Positions 7,795 through 15,131 of a DNA stretch of 64,000 nt are shown one piece after another. The notes below the pieces were generated by a model. It ran no database searches and was not told the DNA's origin. It saw nothing but the letters and a program-made list of their open reading frames with translations. Both the position numbers and the translations under genes were made by a program. This DNA comes from CAZRXG01 sp964603985 (GTDB lineage: Bacteria > Chloroflexota > Anaerolineae > Aggregatilineales > UBA3940). Location: NCBI GenBank assembly GCA_964603985.1, contig CAZRXG010000017.1, positions 16,298 to 80,297 on the forward strand. Reading direction: 5' to 3'. Positions within the stretch are counted from its first letter, which is position 1, and the number at the start of each line of letters is the position of its first letter.

Positions 7795-10344
7795 ATGATC
7801 AGCCTGGAAGACCTTCGAAACGCAACCGGCGGCCAGCTTTTCGGCGATATCATTGCCGAGCGGTTCAACTCCTTCTGCCACGACGTGCGCCTGCTCATGC
7901 CGGGGCAGCTTTTCGTCGCCATCAAGACAGGTAGCCACGACGGCCACCGTGACATCGAAGAAGCGATGGCGCGCGGCGCAGGCGGCGTCCTCTGCCAGGA
8001 GCCACCCACCTGCGATGTCACGACGACGGTCGTCCTGGTCGGGGACACGGTTTCCGCGCTGGGACAGTGGGCGGCGTACACCCTGCGCCGGTACGACACG
8101 ACCGTGATCGGCGTCGTGGGGGCAATCGGCAAGAGCAGCACGTGCGAGGCCATCGCCACCGTGCTGGGCAAACGGTACCGGGTCTACAACAACCCGGACA
8201 TGCTGCCGGGGCGACACGGCATCCCGTTGGGCCTGGGAGGGCTTGAGGCCGAGCACCAGATCGCCCTGATCGAGCTGGCGAGCGAACATCCGGGTGAGAT
8301 GGCGGACCTGCTGGCTATCGCCCAGCCGCACATCGGCGTCGTCACCAATATCAGCCCCAACGCGACCCAGATCATCGGCGAGATAGAGCGCACACAGTCG
8401 GAGAGCAGACAGGTGCTGGAGGCGCTTCCCCAGAGCGGGGCGGCCATCCTGAACTGCGACGACGAGCAGGTGCGTCAGATACAAAACCAGACCCGCGCCA
8501 ACCTCCTGACCTACGGCCTGGACCGCTCAGACGTCGATCTGGCGGCCTACAACGTTCAGTTTCACGTCGACAAGGTGGGCTTCGACCTGCGCCACGCGAG
8601 CCGCAGCTATAAGGGGCGCTGGGTCCCGACACTGGGACGCCCGGGGCTGTACGCGGCCCTGGCGGCCCTCTCGGTTGGCGTGCTGTTTGACGTGCCGATC
8701 AGGGACGGCCTCCAGGCCCTGACCGACCTGCGCGCCCTGCCGGGCCGCCTGAGCCTGCTCGACGGCATGCGGGGAAGCATATTGATCGATGATACGTTCG
8801 ACGCGACCCCCACCTCGGCGCTGGCCGCGCTGGAACTTCTGGCGGGGGTCGAGAGCGGGCAGGGACGGCGCGTGTTCGTGCTGGGTGACGTGCACTGCCG
8901 GGACGAGATCGCGCGGCAGGTTCACCGCGAGATCGGCCAGCAGGCGGCCCAGACGGTAAACCTGCTGGTGACACGCGGCGATCTGGCCGCCATCGCCGGG
9001 CAGGCTGCGCGCCAGGCGGGAATGTCGGGCCAGCAGACCGCGCTCGCTTACCGCCACAGCGACGCGGCGAGCATCGTGCGCGACTTCATCCGGCGGGACG
9101 ACATCGTGCTGGTCACGGGTGGGCGGGGGGCGCGCATGGAGGAGGTCAGCGCGCAACTGCTGGGCAACGTCGCCGACCGGGATTGGCTGCCCCGCCAGCA
9201 AGCCGTGCCCGGCGACTTCGTCTCCTCACAACCGGCGTGGCCCTCGTGGATCAAGCTCGACCTGGACGCCGCCGCGCACAACGTGCGGGCGCTCAAGCGT
9301 CGCCTCAATCCGGGTGTGGGCCTGATGGCCCGCGTCGAGGCCAACGGCTACGGGCACGGCGCGGCCCAGATCGCCAGCACGGCGATCAACAACGGGGCCG
9401 ACCTGCTCGGCGTGGTGTCGCTGAGCGAGGGATGCCAGCTTCGACAGGCAGGCATCGACGCCCCTATCCTGATCCTGGGATACGCGCCCGCCTGGGAGGC
9501 ACAGCAGGTCATCCTCAACGACCTGGCGGTGACCCTCTACGACCGTGCGACGGCCCGCATCTTCGCCCAGGTAGCCCGCGAGCTTAAACGCACTGCCCGC
9601 GTGCACGTCAAAGTTGACGTCGGGCTGGGGCAGGGAGGTCTCCTGCCGGACGAGGTCATCCCGTTGGTGCGCGACCTGGTGCGCATGGACGGCCTCCGGC
9701 TTGAGGGCGTGTACACCAACTTCTCGCTGGCCGATGTCCCGGCTGAGATAGCCTACACGCGCGGGGAACTGGACAGATTCGCGACCGTCAACGAAAACCT
9801 GCGCGCGACCGGCATCGACATCCCCCACATCCACGCCGCCGATTCGGCTGCCCTGCTGACCCTGCCGGAGAGCCACTTCACGATGGTGCGCGCCGGGCTG
9901 GCGATGGTCGGCATCGCGCCCTCGGCGAACGTGCCCTGCCCGCCGGGTTTCCGCCCGGTGATGGCGTGGAAGACGCACGTCGTCCAGGTGAGGACGCTAC
10001 CGGCAGGGTGGTTCGTCGGCTACGGGAACGCCTACCAGACCGAGACCGAGGAACAGGTTGCCATCATCCCGGTCGGCTACTCCGACGGCTACCGTGACTC
10101 GCCGCCCGGCCAGGTCGACGTGCTGGTGCGCGGCCAACGAGCGCCGGTCATCGGGCGGGTTGCGATGTACCAGAGTGTGGTGTATATATCCCACATCCCG
10201 GACGTTCAGACGGGCGACGAGGTCGTTTTGATCGGGCAGCAGGGTGAACAGACGATCACGGTCGAGGAGCTTGCTGCCAGCCTGGAAACAACGAGCTACG
10301 AGCTTGTGACGGGTATCTCCAGCCGCATCCCGCGCATCGTGTGA
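7795..10344 (+). CDS. MurF-Alr fusion protein with degenerate active sites in both halves
   Basis: An 849-residue fusion of a MurF-like ligase domain (about 1-470) and an alanine-racemase-like domain (about 480-849). Functional fusions of this type add D-Ala-D-Ala to the peptidoglycan precursor and make D-Ala. Here the racemase motif VKANAYGHG reads VEANGYGHG: the PLP-binding Lys is Glu515 (GAG at 9337-9339), and the GRVCMDQ motif is GRVAMYQ. In the MurF half the P-loop is GAIGKSS, the His of the ...AHLEG region is gone, the carbamylated-Lys motif AKGEI reads TQSES (residues 200-204), and DDTYNASP reads DDTFDATP. Both folds look intact, so I infer a non-catalytic or repurposed protein. The phosphoesterase gene follows after 51 bases. 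Confidence 0.8.
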   Translation: MISLEDLRNATGGQLFGDIIAERFNSFCHDVRLLMPGQLFVAIKTGSHDGHRDIEEAMARGAGGVLCQEPPTCDVTTTVVLVGDTVSALGQWAAYTLRRYDTTVIGVVGAIGKSSTCEAIATVLGKRYRVYNNPDMLPGRHGIPLGLGGLEAEHQIALIELASEHPGEMADLLAIAQPHIGVVTNISPNATQIIGEIERTQSESRQVLEALPQSGAAILNCDDEQVRQIQNQTRANLLTYGLDRSDVDLAAYNVQFHVDKVGFDLRHASRSYKGRWVPTLGRPGLYAALAALSVGVLFDVPIRDGLQALTDLRALPGRLSLLDGMRGSILIDDTFDATPTSALAALELLAGVESGQGRRVFVLGDVHCRDEIARQVHREIGQQAAQTVNLLVTRGDLAAIAGQAARQAGMSGQQTALAYRHSDAASIVRDFIRRDDIVLVTGGRGARMEEVSAQLLGNVADRDWLPRQQAVPGDFVSSQPAWPSWIKLDLDAAAHNVRALKRRLNPGVGLMARVEANGYGHGAAQIASTAINNGADLLGVVSLSEGCQLRQAGIDAPILILGYAPAWEAQQVILNDLAVTLYDRATARIFAQVARELKRTARVHVKVDVGLGQGGLLPDEVIPLVRDLVRMDGLRLEGVYTNFSLADVPAEIAYTRGELDRFATVNENLRATGIDIPHIHAADSAALLTLPESHFTMVRAGLAMVGIAPSANVPCPPGFRPVMAWKTHVVQVRTLPAGWFVGYGNAYQTETEEQVAIIPVGYSDGYRDSPPGQVDVLVRGQRAPVIGRVAMYQSVVYISHIPDVQTGDEVVLIGQQGEQTITVEELAASLETTSYELVTGISSRIPRIV

Positions 10345-10395
10345 ACGGGAGAGAGCGCGAAAGCACACTTTATTCTGCACGGAGATTGGTAATCC

Positions 10396-11199
10396 ATGCG
10401 TGTCGTCGTCACTGAAGGTCTATGTTATGTCCAGCCCCCGGAGACACTTGAGCGGCTGGCCGGTGACATCCAGGCCGAAGCGCCGGACCTATTCATCATC
10501 GCCGGAAATGTCGGGGAGCCGCTGGGCACCTTCAGAGAGACACTGTCGCTGTTTGAAGATCTCCCCTGCCCCAAGGCGCTTGTCACCGGCAACCGCGATG
10601 TCTGGCACCGCGAAGAGGGACCATCCAGCCAGCAGCTCTGGGAGGAGTCGCTGATGATTGCCATCCGGGCGGGTGGCTTCGTCTGGCTTGAGCAGGAGAA
10701 CCTCGTCCTGGACGGCGTGGGTGTGTGCGGGACGGTGGCCTGGTACGATTACAGTGGCCGCGATACCAAGCTGGGGTACACCCCCGAACAGTACGAGCAG
10801 TTGAAAGGGCTGGTCAGCAGCGACGCCCGCCACATCGACTGGCCCTGGTCGGACCGCGATTTTGCCAGCTACCTCCATGAAGGCTTTGCATCCCGCATCG
10901 AGGCGCTCGAACGGAACCGCGCCGTCGAGCACATCCTGGTGGTCACGCACATCCCGGTCTTCAAGGAAGCCATCATGCACATCCCGGATGACATCCGCTG
11001 GCGCTTCGGGGCAGCCTACACCTTCAACCTGTCGCTGGGCCGGGTCATCGCGCCCAAGACGAAAGTCCGCCACGTCGTGAGCGGGCACACGCGCCTGAGC
11101 GGGGAATGGGATCTCAGCTTTGGCAACAACACCTTCAAAATGCGCGTCATCGGGCGCAGCGAGAAGGACGAGCCGCACTACGTCACAATCGAGATCTAG
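10396..11199 (+). CDS. Calcineurin-like metallophosphoesterase homologue with degenerate metal site
   Basis: A 267-residue protein whose overall pattern matches metallophosphoesterases: VVVT start strand, FIIAGNVGEP, LVTGNRDVW, VVTHIPVF and VVSGHTRLSG. The family's metal ligands are largely replaced. The D-x-H motif reads TEGLCY, GD is GN, GNHD is GNRD, and GHTH is GHTR; only the THIP His and a few others remain. I infer that it is inactive as a classic dinuclear phosphoesterase or uses a different site. It is probably co-transcribed with the MurF-Alr gene, which is also degenerate. Confidence 0.78.
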   Translation: MRVVVTEGLCYVQPPETLERLAGDIQAEAPDLFIIAGNVGEPLGTFRETLSLFEDLPCPKALVTGNRDVWHREEGPSSQQLWEESLMIAIRAGGFVWLEQENLVLDGVGVCGTVAWYDYSGRDTKLGYTPEQYEQLKGLVSSDARHIDWPWSDRDFASYLHEGFASRIEALERNRAVEHILVVTHIPVFKEAIMHIPDDIRWRFGAAYTFNLSLGRVIAPKTKVRHVVSGHTRLSGEWDLSFGNNTFKMRVIGRSEKDEPHYVTIEI

Positions 11200-11242
11200 C
11201 GCGCTGCTAGCGCCGCTGCTAGCGCGACTGGCGCTTGAAGCG

Positions 11243-11271
11243 TTGACACGGCCCCTGCGCTCGTCTAAAAT
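11243..11271 (+). promoter_or_regulatory. Sigma-70 promoter of the gcv operon
   Basis: TTGACA, a 17-base spacer and TAAAAT: consensus -35 and 5/6 -10. Transcription would start near 11278, about 30 bases before the riboswitch. Just upstream (about 11197-11232) lie three short CTAGCGC-type repeats. Confidence 0.85.
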
Positions 11272-11309
11272 AACTATAGGTAGTAGATCGTCTCAAACTG
11301 AATAAACGT

Positions 11310-11494
11310 GATGTGGGGAAGAGACTCCAACAGGAGCGCCGAAGGGGCAAGCCCGGCGCGGGCGCGCTTTGCCGGGTGAAACTCTCAGGCACCAGGACCC
11401 TGCATCACCCTCCACCTGGAAAGCTGTCCGGCAGACGCCACGAATAGCACCGAAGGGGCAACTCCCCATCAAAGGGGGTGAATCTCTCAGGTTG
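11310..11494 (+). ncRNA. Tandem glycine riboswitch
   Basis: Two consecutive aptamers precede gcvH. Aptamer I (about 11310-11400) carries GCGCCGAAGGGGCAA (11336-11350) and the 3' half AACTCTCAGGCACCAGGACC (11380-11399). Aptamer II (about 11405-11494) repeats the core as GCACCGAAGGGGCAA (11447-11461) and AATCTCTCAGGTTG. This is the classic glycine riboswitch signature, and the downstream genes encode the glycine cleavage system, so glycine probably switches its own breakdown on. Confidence 0.95.
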
Positions 11495-11544
11495 ACGACA
11501 GGGGAGCATACGGCAAGGGATTTTGCTGTGTGCTCCCCTGTCGT
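11495..11544 (+). promoter_or_regulatory. Long hairpin after riboswitch (expression platform)
   Basis: ACGACAGGGGAGCA (11495-11508) pairs perfectly with TGCTCCCCTGTCGT (11531-11544). The inside, CATACGGCAA/TTGCTGTGTG, extends the helix with G-U pairs to over 20 bp. It begins directly after the second aptamer. It lacks a U-tract, so whether it terminates transcription is uncertain. Confidence 0.7.
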
Positions 11545-11591
11545 TCGCATCAGACCAAACACGTTCATCAAAGAAAGCGAGGATATAACAC

Positions 11592-11987
11592 ATGGGTGAT
11601 TGGAAAGTCGACTCCGACTGCAAGTACACCGAGAGCGACGAGTGGATCAGGCCGGAGGGCGAAGAAGGGCTGGTCGGCATCACCGACTACGCCCAGGATC
11701 AACTCTCCGACATCGTCTACGTCGAACTGCCGGAAGTGGGCGACACCTTCGCCGCAGGCGATGAGTTCGGCGTCATCGAGTCGGTCAAGGCCGCCGCGCC
11801 GCTCAAAGTGCCCGCCGGTGGCGAGGTCGTGGCAGTTAACGGCGACCTGGAGGACACGCCGGAGGTGGTCAACGAAGACCCCTACGGCCAGGGGTGGATG
11901 ATCCGCCTGAAGCTGTCCGACCCTTCCGAGTTGGACAACCTGATGGACGCGGCAGCCTACACCAAACACTGCGACGAGCGCGAGTGA
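11592..11987 (+). CDS. gcvH: Glycine cleavage system H protein
   Basis: A 131-residue lipoyl carrier that shuttles the aminomethyl group between the P, T and L proteins. The lipoylation motif ESVKAA near residue 59 carries the Lys that takes the lipoyl group, and the surrounding hammerhead fold (GITDYAQDQLSDIVYVELP ... GEVVAVN) is standard. First gene of the riboswitch-controlled gcvH-gcvPA-gcvPB operon; gcvT and the L-protein gene are not in the window. Confidence 0.96.
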   Translation: MGDWKVDSDCKYTESDEWIRPEGEEGLVGITDYAQDQLSDIVYVELPEVGDTFAAGDEFGVIESVKAAAPLKVPAGGEVVAVNGDLEDTPEVVNEDPYGQGWMIRLKLSDPSELDNLMDAAAYTKHCDERE

Positions 11988-12112
11988 CAGACGGCTGCCA
12001 TCTGTGTAAGGCCAGGCGACCAACAGAAAACATCTCGTAGCGTGGTGGACCGCGCGCAGTTGCGATCCAGCCGCGCCTGCCGGTCACGCTGGCCTATCAC
12101 CAGGAGTTGGTT

Positions 12113-13456
12113 ATGAGCTATTTACCACATACCGAAGCCGACGTTGAGGCCATGCTGAAAACGATCGGCATCAAGAGCGTCGAAGACCTGTTCCAGGACG
12201 TGCCGGGAGAGGCTCGCTTCCCGAAGCTCGACCTGCCGGAGGGCCTCAGCCCGATGGAGGTCGCCTGGCTCATCGAAGACATGAGCAGCGAGAACCTCCC
12301 CGGCGGCAAGACGGCCATCTTTCTCGGCGCGGGCGCGTACAATCACTACAGCCCGCCCGTCGTCAACCACGTCATTCTGCGTGGTGAGTTCCTCACGGCC
12401 TACACCCCCTACCAGCCGGAGGTCAGCCAGGGCACATTGCAGGCCATCTACGAATACCAGAGCATGATCTGCGCGCTGACCGGCATGGAGGTCTCGAACG
12501 CCAGCCACTACGACGGGGCGACCTCGCTGGCCGAGGCGGTGATCACAACTATCGGCGTGCTGCGCGGCAAGCGGAGCAAGATCGTCCTCAGCCCCGGCGT
12601 CCACCCGGAGCACCGCGCCGTCGTCCGCACCTACACCCAGGGCATGGGCCTGACCATCACCGGCGACGAGGGTGACTCGGTCGACCTGGACGCGCTCATC
12701 GCCGCGATTGACGACAACACGGCCATGGTCGCAGTCGCCTATCCCAACTTCTTCGGCCAGATCGAGGACATCGCGCGGGTGATCCGGGCCGCGCACGATC
12801 ACGGGGCGCTGGCCTGCGTCACCGTCGACCCGGTCGCGCTGGGCATGCTCAAACCGCCCGGCCTGATGGGGGCCGACATCGTGGTCGGCGAGGGGCAGAG
12901 CCTGGGCATCCCGATGAGCTTCGGCGGGCCGTACCTGGGCATCTTCGCCACCCGCCAGAAGTACGTGCGCAAGATGGCCGGGCGGCTCATCGGCGAGACG
13001 GTCGACGTGAGCGGCGAAACCGGTTACGTGCTCACCCTCGCCACACGCGAGCAGCACATCCGCCGTGAGCGGGCGAGCAGCAACATCTGCACCAACCAGG
13101 GGTTGATCGCGCTGGCCGCCGCCGTGTACATGAGCATCATGGGCAAGAGCGGTTTGCGCCAGGTCGCCGAATTGTGCTACCACAAATCGCACTACGCCGC
13201 CGACCAGATCGACCGGCTGGCAGGCTACAGCGTGGATAAGAGCAAACCCTTCTTCAAGGAGTTTGTCGTTCAGTGCCCCAAGCCAGTGGACGAGATCAAC
13301 CGGCACCTGCTCGACGAGTACACCATCATCGGCGGCTACGACCTGGGGCGCGACTTCCCCGGACGCACGAACCAGTTGCTGATCGCCGTCACCGAGATGA
13401 ACACCCGTGAAGAGATCGACAGCCTGGTAGAGGGATTGGCGGAGGCAGCAAAATGA
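12113..13456 (+). CDS. gcvPA: Glycine dehydrogenase (decarboxylating) subunit 1
   Basis: A 447-residue N-terminal half of the split P-protein, a PLP enzyme that decarboxylates glycine and passes the aminomethyl group to GcvH. Typical segments are FLGAGAYNHYSPPVV, TAYTPYQPEVSQGTLQAIYEYQ and SSNICTNQ. The ATG at 12113 is preferred because AGGAG (12102-12106) is 6 bases away; the TTG six bases earlier has no advantage. A 125-base gap follows gcvH. The end overlaps gcvPB by 4 bases (ATGA), so the two subunits are coupled. Confidence 0.95.
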   Translation: MSYLPHTEADVEAMLKTIGIKSVEDLFQDVPGEARFPKLDLPEGLSPMEVAWLIEDMSSENLPGGKTAIFLGAGAYNHYSPPVVNHVILRGEFLTAYTPYQPEVSQGTLQAIYEYQSMICALTGMEVSNASHYDGATSLAEAVITTIGVLRGKRSKIVLSPGVHPEHRAVVRTYTQGMGLTITGDEGDSVDLDALIAAIDDNTAMVAVAYPNFFGQIEDIARVIRAAHDHGALACVTVDPVALGMLKPPGLMGADIVVGEGQSLGIPMSFGGPYLGIFATRQKYVRKMAGRLIGETVDVSGETGYVLTLATREQHIRRERASSNICTNQGLIALAAAVYMSIMGKSGLRQVAELCYHKSHYAADQIDRLAGYSVDKSKPFFKEFVVQCPKPVDEINRHLLDEYTIIGGYDLGRDFPGRTNQLLIAVTEMNTREEIDSLVEGLAEAAK

Positions 13457-14958
13457 TTGAACCACTGATCTACGACCTGAGTTCACCGGGACGCACGGGC
13501 GTCACCCTGCCCGAATTGGACGTTCCACCGGCAGACCTGCCCGCCGACCTGGTGCGCGATGACCTGGATCTGCCGGAGGTGAGCGAGATCGACGTGGTGC
13601 GCCACTACCTGCGCCTCTCACACCTCAACCACAGCATCGACGAGAACTTTTACCCGCTCGGCTCGTGCACCATGAAGTACAATCCCAAGATCAACGAGGA
13701 CATGGCGCGCCTGCCGGGCTTCGCCGCGCTGCACCCCTACCAGCATCCCGACACCGTCCAGGGCGCGCTGGAGCTGATGTACGAGTTGCAGGAGTGGCTC
13801 AAGAAGCTGACCGGCTTCGCGGGCGTCTCGCTGCAACCGGCAGCCGGTGCGCACGGTGAATTTACCGGCATCCTGATGATGCGCGCCTACCACCTCGACC
13901 GGGGCGACACCAAGCGCGTCAAGGTGCTGATCCCCGACTCGGCGCACGGCACCAACCCGGCCAGCACCACCATGAGTGGCCTGGAGGTCATCGTGCTTCC
14001 CTCTGACGACCGCGGCAACGTCGACATTGACGCCCTGCGCGAGCAGTGTGACGACACCGTCGTCGGCCTGATGCTCACCAACCCCAATACGCTCGGCCTG
14101 TTCGAAGAGAACGTCCTCGAGGTGGTCGAGATGGTGAACAACTGCGGCGGGCTGATCTACGGCGACGGGGCCAACTTCAACGCGCTGATGGGCATCGTCA
14201 AGCCCGGTGAACTGGGCTTCGACGTGCTGCACTTCAACCTGCATAAGACCTTCAGCACCCCGCACGGCGGCGGCGGCCCCGGCTCCGGGCCGGTGGGCGT
14301 CTCCGAGCGGCTGCTGCCTTTCCTGCCCGGCCCGGTCGTCGACATCGTCGCCGATCCCGTCTCCGGCGAGGACATGCCCGAATACGGCTTCGTGACGCCG
14401 GAAAAGAGCATCGGGCGCATGAAGTCCTTCTACGGGCAGTTCGGCATAATCGTCCGCGCCTACACCTACATGCTGGTCAACGGCGGCGCGGGCCTCCGCC
14501 GCGTCAGCGAGATGGCCGTCCTGAATGCCAATTACCTGATGAAGCGCCTCGCCGAGGCGTGGGAGATCCCATACGGCAACCGCACCTGCATGCACGAGTT
14601 CGTCGCCGAAGGGGACCTGCTCGACCTGGAGCCGGAGGTGCACGCGCTCGACGTAGCCAAGCGCCTGATGGATTTTGGCTTCCACCCGCCGACCAACTAC
14701 TTCCCGCTCGGCAGACCGGCGGGGACCACGCTGCGGGTGAACGGAGCGCTGATGATCGAGCCGACCGAGACCGAGAGCAAGGAGACGCTGGACGCGTTCG
14801 CCGACGCGATGCTGACCATCGCGCGGGAGGCGCGCGAGCAGCCCGACCTGCTCCACGAAGCGCCGCACACCACGCCGATTGGTCGGCTGGACGAGGTGCG
14901 CGCCGCCAAGGAGCTTGTCCTGTGCTGCCGCCCGGTCCCCGAACCTGAGTCGGCGTAA
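13453..14958 (+). CDS. gcvPB: Glycine dehydrogenase (decarboxylating) subunit 2
   Basis: A 501-residue C-terminal half of the split P-protein, carrying the PLP-binding Lys in HFNLHKTFSTPHGGGGPG (about residues 257-274). Other family segments include NHSIDENFYPLGSCTMKYNP and DSAHGTNPAS. It forms the active dimer with GcvPA. The terminator at 14991-15023 closes the operon. The two-gene arrangement is the usual form in many Gram-positive and Chloroflexota-type bacteria. Confidence 0.95.
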   Translation: MIEPLIYDLSSPGRTGVTLPELDVPPADLPADLVRDDLDLPEVSEIDVVRHYLRLSHLNHSIDENFYPLGSCTMKYNPKINEDMARLPGFAALHPYQHPDTVQGALELMYELQEWLKKLTGFAGVSLQPAAGAHGEFTGILMMRAYHLDRGDTKRVKVLIPDSAHGTNPASTTMSGLEVIVLPSDDRGNVDIDALREQCDDTVVGLMLTNPNTLGLFEENVLEVVEMVNNCGGLIYGDGANFNALMGIVKPGELGFDVLHFNLHKTFSTPHGGGGPGSGPVGVSERLLPFLPGPVVDIVADPVSGEDMPEYGFVTPEKSIGRMKSFYGQFGIIVRAYTYMLVNGGAGLRRVSEMAVLNANYLMKRLAEAWEIPYGNRTCMHEFVAEGDLLDLEPEVHALDVAKRLMDFGFHPPTNYFPLGRPAGTTLRVNGALMIEPTETESKETLDAFADAMLTIAREAREQPDLLHEAPHTTPIGRLDEVRAAKELVLCCRPVPEPESA

Positions 14959-14990
14959 CCTCGCCGCAAGAGCAACCGGGATTCGCAATC

Positions 14991-15023
14991 AAGGCCCTCT
15001 TCCGCTCAGGAGGGGGCCTTTTG
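14991..15023 (+). terminator. Terminator after gcvPB
   Basis: AAGGCCCTCT pairs with AGGAGGGGGCCTT (one or two imperfect pairs) around a short loop, followed by TTTGCG. It lies 32 bases after the gcvPB stop codon. Confidence 0.75.
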
Positions 15024-15131
15024 CGTTCGCGTGGGGATCGGGCATCTGACTTTGCCTCTCGGACGAATTATGCTACAAAGGGGACGATTGAGTGAGGCAG
15101 TCCACGCACACAGCAGTGAGGAGGGGCACGC

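Noticed and set aside
12122..13486. Long minus-strand open frame opposite gcvPA (454 codons)
   Set aside because: Shadow of the GC-rich gcvPA codons; composition is His/Asp/Val-rich with no domain, and gcvPA is certain.
13618..14988. Long minus-strand open frame opposite gcvPB (456 codons)
   Set aside because: Antisense shadow of gcvPB with no recognisable protein pattern.
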